Notes: generated from the letters alone by a model not told the origin. A stretch of DNA of 45,773 bases from SIG78 sp045585955 (GCA_045585955.1 JAZMZK010000071.1:1-45773); one strand, 5' to 3'. Counted from the first letter of the stretch, positions 17,197 to 25,765 are shown. Translations and numbers: made by a program.

Positions 17197-17220
17197 GCAG
17201 CCCCGTATTGGTAAAAAATT

Positions 17221-17261
17221 ACGCAAAATGATGATTTTTTTCATTATTTTGCGTTTTTTTT
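17221..17261 (+). terminator. Intrinsic terminator of the alpha/beta hydrolase gene
   Basis: 14-bp stem ACGCAAAATGATGA / TCATTATTTTGCGT (one G-T wobble), 6-base T loop and an eight-T run. Confidence 0.9.
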
Positions 17262-17263
17262 AT

Positions 17264-17292
17264 TTGCGAATTTAAAAAGCGTGTATTATATT
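17264..17292 (+). promoter_or_regulatory. Promoter of the EIIA-CBS gene
   Basis: TTGCGA, 17 bp, TATATT, immediately after the preceding terminator; the start lies about 36 bases before the ATG at 17335. Confidence 0.5.
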
Positions 17293-17334
17293 CGCACCGT
17301 ACAACTTTTTTGAACCTAAAAATACAGGAAATCT

Positions 17335-18276
17335 ATGGACAGCGTCAACAACTCCCAAAAGAACAGCAAATTTCAGGAATTCGTCGATGCCGCAGCGATC
17401 ATCTGTCGCAGTAATGCTGCCAGCAGCGAGGAAATCATCAACGAACTTATAGCCTTGGCTGTCGCCAACAATCCGGCTTTGGATCTGGCAACGGTAAAAG
17501 CCGGTGTTTTTGCCAGAGAAGCTATGTTCCCCACAGTTATCGCCCCCGGTTTGGCGATGCCGCATGCCCGTATTGCCGGTTTGGATGGTTTGGTTGTAGC
17601 TTTGGCAACAGTGAAAAATCCGGTGCGTTTCGGCGGAGAAGAAGATGGCGAAGATGTGCGGGTGATCGTGCTGGTGCTTTCGCCGGCAGATAATCCGGGG
17701 CTGCATTTGCATGTGGTTTCGGCGCTCGCCAGAGAGTTTTCTGATTTGGAAAAGATCGGTCAGGTCGCCGACTTGCAGAGTGTGGACGAAGTTGTGAAGT
17801 TTTTCGGTGTAGTGCAGATGCGCCTGCCTGATTATTTGAAGGTTGGCGATATTGCCAGCGGCATCGGTCCGGTGCTGCAAGCCAGCGACAGCCTGGCGTT
17901 TGCGTTCCGTAAATTCGGAGAAAGCCGCGTGGAGTTGATTCCGGTGCTGGACGATGACGGCAAACTTACCGGGGTTCTGACTTTGAAAGATATTCTTAAA
18001 TACAACATTCCTGAAGGCGTGCTGGAAAGCGGCGATGTATCGTTGATCTATGACCTGAAACCCTACGCAGAAGTTATCGGCAAGGCGGAAAATATTCAGG
18101 TTTCCGAACTTATGAGCAGTGATTTTATGGCGGTCGATGAAGATTTGCCGGCTGCCAAACTTATAAAATTGCTGCTGGAATCTCCGGTGAACAGCATTAT
18201 GGCTGTTGACTGCGAAAACCGGCTGCGGGGCGAAGTAAGACTCCGTGATTTCTGCGGCAAGATCTTTTGGGAATAA
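17335..18276 (+). CDS. PTS EIIA (fructose/nitrogen type) fused to a CBS-domain pair
   Basis: A 313-residue protein. Residues about 10-155 form an EIIA-2 domain with the phospho-accepting histidine H77 in PGLAMPHARI. A second part (about 165-310) has two CBS motifs: PVLDDDGKLTGVLTLKDIL at the end of the first, and VSELMSSDFMAVDEDL to VDCENRLRGEVRLRDF in the second. CBS pairs bind adenine nucleotides. No EIIB, EIIC, HPr or EI gene is nearby, so this is probably a regulatory phosphoprotein rather than a sugar permease subunit (inference). It begins a possible operon with the phosphodiester glycosidase and phosphofructokinase genes (gaps of 33 and 6 bases), fitting a role in coupling energy state to carbon flux. 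Confidence 0.82.
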   Translation: MDSVNNSQKNSKFQEFVDAAAIICRSNAASSEEIINELIALAVANNPALDLATVKAGVFAREAMFPTVIAPGLAMPHARIAGLDGLVVALATVKNPVRFGGEEDGEDVRVIVLVLSPADNPGLHLHVVSALAREFSDLEKIGQVADLQSVDEVVKFFGVVQMRLPDYLKVGDIASGIGPVLQASDSLAFAFRKFGESRVELIPVLDDDGKLTGVLTLKDILKYNIPEGVLESGDVSLIYDLKPYAEVIGKAENIQVSELMSSDFMAVDEDLPAAKLIKLLLESPVNSIMAVDCENRLRGEVRLRDFCGKIFWE

Positions 18277-18309
18277 GCAGAACTTATTATTAAGGTTGGA
18301 GATTAGTTT

Positions 18310-19263
18310 ATGAAGCGGTTTGCAGTTTTTCTTTTTGCAGTTGCAGTTTTAAGCTGTATGGCGGCAGAGTTGCCGTTAAAAGGTGTTTATAATTGGCAGG
18401 ATGCAAAAAGCGAGGCTCCGGGGATAAAACTCAAGTCAATAAAACTGGAAAAACCCCGTAAACTTTCCATACATGTTGTAAAAGTGGATTTGAGCAACCC
18501 CAAAGTCTATCTGGTGGTCAACAGCAAGGCTGACGAGTGGGGTAAATTCATGCCGTACCCCAAGGACCGGAAAATCGAAACCAAGCGGATGCGGGTCTGG
18601 GACTTTGTGGCTGCCAAGCGTAAAGAAGGGCACAATATCCGGCTGGCAGTGAATGCTTCGCCGTGGGGCCCGTGGGGCGATCCCAAGGTAAATCATCTTT
18701 TTGCCAGCGGGGTAGGGTTGCTGGTCAGTAATGGTGAAGTTCTGGCTACGCCGCATGGCAGAAAAGCCAAAGGCGTACCTTCTTTGATCGTGCGGGATAA
18801 TGGCTCGGTTGATTTGATAACTTTCAAAAAAGGCGATGATCCCAAAGGAATCAAAACTGCGGTTTCCGGATTCAGCTTCATCCTGACTGACGGCAAGCTT
18901 ATGAAGCCGGACAAACCTTTGCACCCCAGAACTTTTTATGGTTTGAGCAAGGATAAGAAAACCCTCTATATCGGGGTGGTCGATGGCAGACAGCCGGAGT
19001 TGAGTTTGGGTATGACCTGTCACGAAGGCGGTCAGCTTATGCAGTATTTGGGAGCTTACAATGCTGTAAATATGGATGGCGGCGGCTCCACGACTCTGGT
19101 TACTTGCAAGGGCGGAAAAAATAAGCTGGTCAATGCACCTTCCGATGCCAAAAATGCCAAAAAAGATAAATACAAATCCACCCGTCATGTGGCAACAGCT
19201 TTAGGTGTGTGTGTTGGCAAATATAAGCCGCCTAAAAATAAAGCCAAAAATAAAAAGAAGTGA
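18310..19263 (+). CDS. Secreted phosphodiester glycosidase (NAGPA) family protein
   Basis: A 317-residue protein with a signal peptide (MKRFAVFLFAVAVLSCMAAE). The family signature NAVNMDGGGSTTLV is at about 251-264, preceded by the conserved TFYGLSKDKKTLYIGVVDGRQ strands; RLAVNASPW earlier is also typical. Members cleave sugar-phosphodiester bonds (for example GlcNAc-1-phosphodiesters or teichoic-acid-like glycans); the target here is unknown. The tail is lysine-rich (KPPKNKAKNKKK), which may hold it to an anionic surface. TTGGAGA precedes the start. It is placed between the EIIA-CBS and phosphofructokinase genes. Confidence 0.82.
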   Translation: MKRFAVFLFAVAVLSCMAAELPLKGVYNWQDAKSEAPGIKLKSIKLEKPRKLSIHVVKVDLSNPKVYLVVNSKADEWGKFMPYPKDRKIETKRMRVWDFVAAKRKEGHNIRLAVNASPWGPWGDPKVNHLFASGVGLLVSNGEVLATPHGRKAKGVPSLIVRDNGSVDLITFKKGDDPKGIKTAVSGFSFILTDGKLMKPDKPLHPRTFYGLSKDKKTLYIGVVDGRQPELSLGMTCHEGGQLMQYLGAYNAVNMDGGGSTTLVTCKGGKNKLVNAPSDAKNAKKDKYKSTRHVATALGVCVGKYKPPKNKAKNKKK

Positions 19264-19269
19264 TTTTTT

Positions 19270-20388
19270 ATGCGAAAATGTGTTGGTATCCTTACGGCGG
19301 GCGGCGACAGTCCCGGGCTTAATGCGGCGATTCGTGCCGTGGGCAAAGTCCTTGCCCGTGCCAATGCCAAACTCATCGGCTTTAAGGATGGTTTTGAAGG
19401 CATAGCCTTCGACCGTTTTGTGGAGCTGGATGACGAAATGCTTTCCGGTATCCTCACTGTGGGCGGCACGATCTTGCGCACCAGCCGCCACAAGCCCAAC
19501 AAGATGCCCGTAGGCAAAAAAATCGTGGATATGACCGAAGCTATTGTGGAAAATTACCACAAACACCAGCTGGCTGCCCTGATTTGCATTGGCGGCGGCG
19601 GCACCCACAAAAGCGCTCTACTTTTGAAAAAAGCCGGTCTGAACATTGTTACCATACCCAAAACTATTGATAACGACCTCTCCGGCTCCAACGGCACCAT
19701 CGGCTTTGATACTGCGTTGAATGTGGCGACCGATGCCATTGACAGTCTGCACAGCACCGCCAGCAGTCATAAACGCATTATGCTCGTGGAAGTTATGGGG
19801 CATAAGACCGGCTGGCTCACTTTGGGCAGCGGCATCGCCGGCGGGGCAGATGTTATATTGATCCCCGAAATACCTTACAGTCTGGAAAAGGTTGCCGAAG
19901 CATTGAAACTCCGTTCCAGAGAAGGCAAGTTTTTCAGTATCGTGCCGGTTGCCGAGGGGGCGGTGGATGTGGCAACAGCAGAAAAAATCGCCAAACTTCA
20001 GCAAGCTCTGGAGAAGACCGATGATAAAAAACGCAAAGCTGAACTGAAAAACGAACTTGCCGAACTTACTGACTACAAGCCGGAGCGGATTTTTGAGTTG
20101 GCAAAGAAACTTGAAGAACTTACCAAACTGGAAACGAGAGTAACTATTTTAGGCTACCTCCAGCGGGGCGGCACTCCCAGTTGTTTTGACCGGATGCTGG
20201 CGACCAGATTGGGCGTCCGGGCGGCAGAAGCCGTGCTGAACAAAGAGTTCGGGTTTATGACCTCCTATGCCAACGGCGAAATCAGTCTGGTGCCCATCGA
20301 AGAAGTTGCGGGCAAACGCAAAGAATTGTCTGCCGATCACCCGTGGGTAAAGTGTGCCGAAGCAAGCGGAGTATCTTTCGGAACATAA
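19270..20388 (+). CDS. pfkA: 6-phosphofructokinase family enzyme
   Basis: A 372-residue glycolytic enzyme. Motifs: GGDSPGLNAAIR (11-22), a GGTILRTSR loop, GGGGT (108-112), PKTIDND (130-136, with the catalytic Asp of the TID pair), SHKRIMLVEVMGHKTGWL, and GYLQRGGTPSCFDR near the C-terminus. The GGGGT loop has Gly where PPi-dependent enzymes have Asp (104 in E. coli numbering), favouring ATP, but the Lys in PKTIDND is the residue seen in PPi-type and mixed-clade enzymes; the usual GGDG Asp is also Gly. The phosphoryl donor is therefore not certain. The start follows the previous stop by 6 bases. A helical Lys/Glu-rich insert (about 240-290) makes it longer than the 320-residue bacterial form. 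Confidence 0.9.
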   Translation: MRKCVGILTAGGDSPGLNAAIRAVGKVLARANAKLIGFKDGFEGIAFDRFVELDDEMLSGILTVGGTILRTSRHKPNKMPVGKKIVDMTEAIVENYHKHQLAALICIGGGGTHKSALLLKKAGLNIVTIPKTIDNDLSGSNGTIGFDTALNVATDAIDSLHSTASSHKRIMLVEVMGHKTGWLTLGSGIAGGADVILIPEIPYSLEKVAEALKLRSREGKFFSIVPVAEGAVDVATAEKIAKLQQALEKTDDKKRKAELKNELAELTDYKPERIFELAKKLEELTKLETRVTILGYLQRGGTPSCFDRMLATRLGVRAAEAVLNKEFGFMTSYANGEISLVPIEEVAGKRKELSADHPWVKCAEASGVSFGT

Positions 20389-20414
20389 ATCAAGGTATTT
20401 TTTTTAAATAATCA

Positions 20415-20441
20415 GGTGCAGAGAGGTCTGTGCCTTTTTTT
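20415..20441 (+). terminator. Intrinsic terminator after phosphofructokinase
   Basis: GGTGCAGA / TCTGTGCC stem (two G-T wobbles), GAGG loop, seven T. Confidence 0.85.
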
Positions 20442-20487
20442 ATTCTGTTTTATTCTGCTTTTTTTTGTAAAAAAACTTACCTTAAAT

Positions 20488-20516
20488 TTGCATTGCAGTA
20501 TTTTTAGTGCTATCTT
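20488..20516 (+). promoter_or_regulatory. Promoter of the first SSS symporter gene
   Basis: TTGCAT, 17 bp, TATCTT. The spacer end (TTTTTAGTGC) and the layout are repeated in front of the second symporter (23044-23072). Confidence 0.65.
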
Positions 20517-20531
20517 CCTCAACCATAGTTT

Positions 20532-20556
20532 TTATTGCGTTAAATAATGGCAATAA
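20532..20556 (+). promoter_or_regulatory. Inverted repeat (candidate operator or RNA hairpin) in the symporter 1 leader
   Basis: TTATTGC, 11 bp, GCAATAA, just downstream of the predicted transcription start. The same arms (TATTGC / GCAATA) occur at the corresponding place before symporter 2. Confidence 0.45.
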
Positions 20557-20592
20557 TTGTAAATAACTTACCAGGGAAGGTTTTTGTAAGAG

Positions 20593-22947
20593 ATGATGAC
20601 AGTATGGGATTGGCTGATCGTGATCGTGCCGACACTTTTTGTGTTGGGTATGGGGTGGTATTCTCGCCGGTATTTGCGGGATGTAACTACATTTCTCTCC
20701 GCCGGGCGTGTTTGCGGCAGATATGTTATTTCAGTGGGCGATGTTGCATCGGGCTTGTCGGTCATCGGTCTGATGCGTTATGTGGAAGTACACTACAAAA
20801 CCGGTTTTGCTACTGCGTTCTGGACATCGCTGCTGCTGCCGGTCGGGGTGGTGCTGGGATTGTTCGGGTATGTGACTTACCGCTTCCGGGAAACCAAATC
20901 CCAGAGTATCGGTCAGTTTATCGAATTGCGTTACAGCCGTAAATTGCGTATTTTTGCAGCGGCGCTGCGCAGTATTTCCGAAATGCTTGCCAATATGATT
21001 CTGCCCGCATTGGCAGCCCGTTTCTTTATCTACTTTTTGGATTTTCCCCATCAAGTCCAATTTCTCGGTATGACTTTCTCCACCTTCCACCTGATTATGC
21101 TGCTCTGCCTCTTTTTAGCGATCAGTATTATCTGTATGGGGGGGGCAATGAGTATTATTATTACCGATACTATTCAGGGGTTCATCCTTTACCCGATGCT
21201 GGTGCTTTTCACTGTTTTCGTGCTGGTCAAGTTCCCGTGGAGCAGTGAAATGCTGCCGGTGATGGCCGACCGTGTGCCCGGGGAAAGCTTTATCAATCCG
21301 AATGATATTGCAAATCTCAAAATGTTCAATTTATTCTCGCTGCTGGCATTGCCTTTTGTAAGTCAGCTTTTGCAGCGTGCCAGCTGGATCGGTGCCGGTT
21401 CGTCATCGACAGCTGCCCGTTCGCCGCATGAGCAGAAAATGGCGAGCTTGTTGGGTACTTGGCGTCAGGCTATGGGGACGATTTTCTATGTGCTGGTTGC
21501 GGTTACTGTGCTGACCATGCTCAATCACGCCAATCATTCCGATAAAGCACACAAGATCCGGTTGGAACTCTCTGACAAGATCGCCGGAGAAGTTATTTCC
21601 GATACTGCTATGCGGGATAAAGTTCTTGGCAGTCTTAAAGCAATGCCGGTGCAGAAACACATCATCGGCAAAGATGCTCCGCTGGGCGAAGGCAAAGATA
21701 TTGATACTCGTTACCTCAACACCGCCAAAAATGAATTGACCAAAGGTCTTGACGGCAAGATTACCACAGGCAGTACCGACGCCGGTATGCCGGTTTATCA
21801 GAAGTTCCGTACTCTCTACTATCAGCTGATGCTGCCGGTAACCTTGCGTAATCTGTTGCCTCCGGGTATGATGGGACTCTTCTGCCTTCTGGTGTTGCTG
21901 ATGATGATCTCTACAGACGATACTCGTATTTTCAGTTCGGCAATTACAGTAAGTCAGGATGTGATCCTGCCCCTGCGTAAGAAAAAACTCACTCCGCGTG
22001 AACATATGTGGATGGTTCGTTGGGTATCCATCGGGGTCGGTGTATTTTTCTTCCTCGGGTCGAGCTTTATGGCGCAGTTGGACTACATCGGGCTGTTTGT
22101 TACCTTGATGATCTCCGTTTGGTGCGGCGGTTGCGGGCCTATGCTTATTTTGGGGCTTTACAGCCGGTTCGGTACCACCAGCGGGGCATGGACAAGCTTG
22201 CTCAGCGGTATGTTTATGGCTCTTGGCGGCATGTTCGTGCAGCGCAACTGGGCGGATATTATCTACCCCTGGCTGCGGGACAATGGTTTGCTGGCGGGTG
22301 TTACCAAGGCCTTGACCGCTCTTTCCAGCCCCTTTGCTCCATATGTTGACTGGAGTGTTGTTACCCAGGAACGCTGCCCCATCAACAGCTATGAGTGGTA
22401 TTTTGTAACCATGATGACCACGCTGCTGCTTTACATTATTGTATCATTTCTTACCTGTAAAGAACCCTTCAATCTGGATCGTATGCTGCACCGCGGTAAA
22501 TATGCTTTGGATGAAAAGCGGGAAATCAAGAGTGCGTGGACTTGGAAGAATGTCTTCGGCAAGCTCATCGGTATTACCCCCGAATACACCAAAGCCGATA
22601 AATTTGTGGCATGGAGTTACTTTGTTTACAGCTTTATCTACCGTTTCGGTCTGACCTTCCTGATGGTTGTTATCTGGAACGCCATCACTCCGTGGACGAT
22701 CGAACTGTGGAGCTGGTACTTCCTTATCACTATTCTGATCGTGCCGTGTGCCATGGCTGCTGTTACAGCCGTGTGGTTCGGTATCGGCGGGGTCATTGAC
22801 TTGCGGCAGATGTTCCGGGATCTGGAAACCCGTACTATCAATGTGCTGGATGACGGCCGGGTGGAAGGCAATATGTCGCTGGCGGACAAAGCGGCATTGG
22901 AAGCTGTGGAAAAAGAATCCAATGCCAAGGACGAAAACAGTAAGTAA
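20593..22947 (+). CDS. Sodium:solute symporter (SSS) family protein, copy 1
   Basis: A 784-residue membrane protein. The N-terminal two thirds (about 1-310 and 410-620) follow the SSS pattern: a first helix, RDVTTFLSAGR, YRFRETKSQSIGQFIELRY, RSISEMLANM, and a later helix with SSxxTVSQDVI (around 450-460), where Na+-coordinating Ser/Thr are expected. A polar insert of about 100 residues (about 312-412, NHANHSDKAHK to VYQKFRTLYYQL) interrupts the transmembrane part, and two further C-terminal helices plus an acidic tail follow, making it longer than typical 450-600-residue members. The substrate (sugar, acid or nucleoside) cannot be read. GGGAAGG stands 12 bases before the start; MM gives two possible ATGs. 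Near-identical to its downstream neighbour. Confidence 0.9.
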   Translation: MMTVWDWLIVIVPTLFVLGMGWYSRRYLRDVTTFLSAGRVCGRYVISVGDVASGLSVIGLMRYVEVHYKTGFATAFWTSLLLPVGVVLGLFGYVTYRFRETKSQSIGQFIELRYSRKLRIFAAALRSISEMLANMILPALAARFFIYFLDFPHQVQFLGMTFSTFHLIMLLCLFLAISIICMGGAMSIIITDTIQGFILYPMLVLFTVFVLVKFPWSSEMLPVMADRVPGESFINPNDIANLKMFNLFSLLALPFVSQLLQRASWIGAGSSSTAARSPHEQKMASLLGTWRQAMGTIFYVLVAVTVLTMLNHANHSDKAHKIRLELSDKIAGEVISDTAMRDKVLGSLKAMPVQKHIIGKDAPLGEGKDIDTRYLNTAKNELTKGLDGKITTGSTDAGMPVYQKFRTLYYQLMLPVTLRNLLPPGMMGLFCLLVLLMMISTDDTRIFSSAITVSQDVILPLRKKKLTPREHMWMVRWVSIGVGVFFFLGSSFMAQLDYIGLFVTLMISVWCGGCGPMLILGLYSRFGTTSGAWTSLLSGMFMALGGMFVQRNWADIIYPWLRDNGLLAGVTKALTALSSPFAPYVDWSVVTQERCPINSYEWYFVTMMTTLLLYIIVSFLTCKEPFNLDRMLHRGKYALDEKREIKSAWTWKNVFGKLIGITPEYTKADKFVAWSYFVYSFIYRFGLTFLMVVIWNAITPWTIELWSWYFLITILIVPCAMAAVTAVWFGIGGVIDLRQMFRDLETRTINVLDDGRVEGNMSLADKAALEAVEKESNAKDENSK

Positions 22948-22966
22948 TTTGCAAGTTATCACGAAT

Positions 22967-22995
22967 GCCGGTTCTGTAAAGAGCCGGCTTTTTTT
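22967..22995 (+). terminator. Intrinsic terminator after symporter 1
   Basis: GCCGGTTC / GAGCCGGC stem, TGTAAA loop, seven T. Confidence 0.9.
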
Positions 22996-23043
22996 GTGCA
23001 GACTTTCAGGGGGCATATTTCCGGAACTTTTTTTTGTTGGTGC

Positions 23044-23072
23044 TTGCAAAAGAACAGTTTTTGTGCTATATT
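23044..23072 (+). promoter_or_regulatory. Promoter of the second SSS symporter gene
   Basis: TTGCAA, 17 bp, TATATT; paralogous to 20488-20516. Confidence 0.65.
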
Positions 23073-23086
23073 ATGCTTTAAGTTTT

Positions 23087-23114
23087 TATTGCTTTGAACT
23101 ATATCATGGCAATA
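23087..23114 (+). promoter_or_regulatory. Inverted repeat in the symporter 2 leader
   Basis: TATTGC, 16 bp, GCAATA. It is the counterpart of 20532-20556, within a leader also sharing GTAAATAAC and a GGAAGG-TTTTGTAAGA segment before the ATG. Confidence 0.45.
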
Positions 23115-23151
23115 GGTCGTAAATAACACATAAGGAAGGATTTTGTAAGAC

Positions 23152-25515
23152 ATGATGTCAGTATGGGATTGGTTGATCGTTATCATCCCGACACTCTTTG
23201 TGTTGGGAATGGGTTTGTACTCACGCCGTTATCTGCGTGATGTAACTACATTTCTCTCCGCAGGACGAGTCTGCGGCAGATATGTTATCTCGGTGGGGGA
23301 TGTGGCTTCGAGCTTGTCGGTTATCGGGTTGTTGAGCTATGTGGAGATCCACTACAAAACCGGTTTTGCTACCGCATTCTGGACCGCGTTCCTGCTGCCC
23401 GTGGGGGTGGTGCTGGGGTTGTTCGGTTATGTGACCTACCGTTTCCGCGAAACCAAGTCCCAGAGTATCGGTCAGTTTATCGAAATGCGTTACAGCCGCA
23501 AACTGCGTATCTTTGCTGCGGCACTGCGCAGTATTTCTGAAATGCTTGCCAATATGATCATGCCGGCATTGGCTGCCCGTTTCTTCATTTACTTTTTGGA
23601 TCTTCCCCACCAGTTCCAGCTTTTCGGTTTTACCATTTCTACATTCCATTTGATCATGATAATCTGCCTTTTTATGGCGATCAGCATTATCTGTATGGGT
23701 GGAGCTATGAGTATTATTATTACCGATACTATTCAAGGCTTTATCTGCTACCCGATGCTGGTATTGTTCACTATTTTCGTGCTGGTCAAGTTCCCGTGGA
23801 GTACCGAAATGCTCCCGGTGATGGCTGACCGTGCCCCCGGCGAAAGCTTTATTGATGCTATGGATATAGCTAAACTCAAGGACTTCAACTTGTTCTCTTT
23901 GTTGATCCTGCCTTTTGTTACCCAGCTTTTGCAGCGTGCCAGCTGGATCGGTGCCGGTTCTTCCTCCACGGCTGCCCGTTCGCCCCACGAACAGAAAATG
24001 GCTACGCTTCTGGGTACCTGGCGTCAGGCTCTGGGCAGCATTTTCTATGTGCTGGTAGCTGTGGCGCTGCTGGTTATGCTCAACCATGCCAACCATGCCA
24101 ATGAAGCTCACAAGATCCGTTTGGAACTGGCTGACAAGATCGCCAGCGAAGTTATCGAAAATAAAGATATGCGTGCCAAGGTGGTTGCCAGTATCAAAGC
24201 TATGCCGGTGCAGAAACACATTATCGGTAAAGAAGCGCCTTTGGCTGAAGGCAACGATGTGGATACCAAATACCTTTACACCGCCCGCAATGAATTGAGC
24301 AAAGGTGTTGACGGTAAAATCACCAAAGAAAGCACCGATGCCGGTATGCCGGTTTATCAGAAATTCCGTACACTCTACTATCAGCTGATGCTGCCGGTAA
24401 CTCTGCGGAATATGCTGCCCAAAGGTATGATGGGGTTGTTCTGTTTGCTGATCGTGCTTTTGATGATCTCGACTGACGATACCCGTATCTTCAGTGCTAC
24501 CATTACCGTAAGTCAGGATGTGATCCTGCCCTTGCGTAAGAAAAAACTTACTCCCCGTGAACATATGTGGATGGTTCGCTGGGTGGCGATCGGTATCGGG
24601 GTGTTCTTCTTCCTCGGATCGAGCTTTATGTCCCAGCTGGACTACATCAGCTTGTTTGTTTCTCTGATGTGTACCATGTGGTTGGGCGGTTGCGGACCTA
24701 TGCTTATTCTGGGGCTTTACAGCCGGTTCGGTACCACCATCGGTGCCTGGACCAGCTTGCTGACCGGGGTGTTTATGGGGATTGCCGGTATCTTTGTACA
24801 GCGCAACTGGGCGGGGATCGTTTACCCGTGGCTGCGTGATGCCGGTTTGCTGGAGGGCGTGACCAATGCTTTGACTGTCATCTCCAAACCGCTGCCCTTC
24901 ATTGACTGGAGCAAAGTGGTGCAGGAACGCTGCCCCATCAACAGCTACGAGTGGTATTTTATCACCATGATGGTCACCTTGATCCTCTACATTGTGGTAT
25001 CTTTTGCCACTTGCAGAGAAAAGTTCAATCTGGATCGTATGCTGCACCGCGGCAAATACGCTTTGGATGAACAGCGGGAAATCAAGAGTGCCTGGACTTG
25101 GAAAAACATCTTCAATAAACTCATTGGTATTACTCCTGAATACAGCAAGGGCGATAAATTTGTGGCATGGAGCTACTTTGTTTACAGCTTTATCTACCGT
25201 TTCGGTCTGACCTTTATTCTGGTATTGGTCTGGAACGCCATCACTCCGTGGACTATCGAGCTGTGGAGCTGGTACTTCCTGATCACTATTCTGATCGTGC
25301 CGGGCGTTATGGCGGCGGTGACTGCGGTCTGGTTCGCCATCGGCGGCGTGATCGACCTGCGTCGGATGTTCATCGACCTGGAAACCCGTACCATCAACGA
25401 GCTGGATGACGGCCGGGTGGAAGGCAACATGTCGCTGGCTGACAAGGCTGCGTTGGAAGCGATCGACGCTGCCGAAAAAGCCGAAGCCGAAAAGAAAGCT
25501 GCCGAAGAAAAGTGA
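23152..25515 (+). CDS. Sodium:solute symporter (SSS) family protein, copy 2
   Basis: A 787-residue paralogue of the preceding gene, collinear over its whole length and by eye well above 80% identical, including the long polar insert (about 312-412) and the C-terminal helices. Differences concentrate in the N-terminal half of the insert, in residues 61-62 (MR in copy 1, LS here), near the middle helix CTMWLGGCGPM (ISVWCGGCGPM in copy 1) and in the Ala/Glu/Lys-rich C-terminal tail. Substrate ranges could differ. AAGGAAGG precedes the start by about 12 bases, as in copy 1. Own promoter and terminator, so the two copies can be controlled separately. Confidence 0.9.
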   Translation: MMSVWDWLIVIIPTLFVLGMGLYSRRYLRDVTTFLSAGRVCGRYVISVGDVASSLSVIGLLSYVEIHYKTGFATAFWTAFLLPVGVVLGLFGYVTYRFRETKSQSIGQFIEMRYSRKLRIFAAALRSISEMLANMIMPALAARFFIYFLDLPHQFQLFGFTISTFHLIMIICLFMAISIICMGGAMSIIITDTIQGFICYPMLVLFTIFVLVKFPWSTEMLPVMADRAPGESFIDAMDIAKLKDFNLFSLLILPFVTQLLQRASWIGAGSSSTAARSPHEQKMATLLGTWRQALGSIFYVLVAVALLVMLNHANHANEAHKIRLELADKIASEVIENKDMRAKVVASIKAMPVQKHIIGKEAPLAEGNDVDTKYLYTARNELSKGVDGKITKESTDAGMPVYQKFRTLYYQLMLPVTLRNMLPKGMMGLFCLLIVLLMISTDDTRIFSATITVSQDVILPLRKKKLTPREHMWMVRWVAIGIGVFFFLGSSFMSQLDYISLFVSLMCTMWLGGCGPMLILGLYSRFGTTIGAWTSLLTGVFMGIAGIFVQRNWAGIVYPWLRDAGLLEGVTNALTVISKPLPFIDWSKVVQERCPINSYEWYFITMMVTLILYIVVSFATCREKFNLDRMLHRGKYALDEQREIKSAWTWKNIFNKLIGITPEYSKGDKFVAWSYFVYSFIYRFGLTFILVLVWNAITPWTIELWSWYFLITILIVPGVMAAVTAVWFAIGGVIDLRRMFIDLETRTINELDDGRVEGNMSLADKAALEAIDAAEKAEAEKKAAEEK

Positions 25516-25537
25516 GCAGTTTGGTTCAGCAAGCAAA

Positions 25538-25567
25538 AGCCGGTTCAGAAATGAACCGGCTTTTTTT
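25538..25567 (+). terminator. Intrinsic terminator after symporter 2
   Basis: Perfect 10-bp stem AGCCGGTTCA / TGAACCGGCT, GAAA tetraloop, T run. Confidence 0.95.
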
Positions 25568-25570
25568 ATA

Positions 25571-25734
25571 GCTCGCAACTGCCGGAGAAACGGCTCATCT
25601 TGCGGCGGCTTGCAAAAGTACAAGCACCGTAAATTTTTGGCGGTTACCCTACAGGTAGCCGCCAAAAACTTTCAGCACTTGCCTTTTTTGCAATCCATCC
25701 ACAATCTTGAGCTGTTTCTCCGGCTGTTGCGAGC
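25571..25734. repeat. 164-bp imperfect palindrome (MITE-like element or structured RNA)
   Basis: Outer arms 25571-25596 and 25709-25734 pair at 25 of 26 positions counting one G-T wobble (GCTCGCAAC...GAAACGGCTC). The middle arms share TTG-GG-TTGCAAAA-CAAG blocks with bulges. The centre is a 15-bp stem (TTTTTGGCGGTTACC / GGTAGCCGCCAAAAA, one wobble) around a CTACA loop. No convincing target-site duplication or open reading frame is seen. It begins 3 bases after the symporter terminator T run. It could be a small non-autonomous mobile element or a non-coding RNA. Confidence 0.75.
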
Positions 25735-25765
25735 GAAACCCAGCGGAGCGGCTTGCAGGCTAATT

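Noticed and set aside
23221..25665. 814-codon open frame on the minus strand across symporter 2
   Set aside because: It is the antisense shadow of the SSS gene, is rich in His/Gln/Asp as expected for that, has no ribosome binding site, and runs through the terminator.
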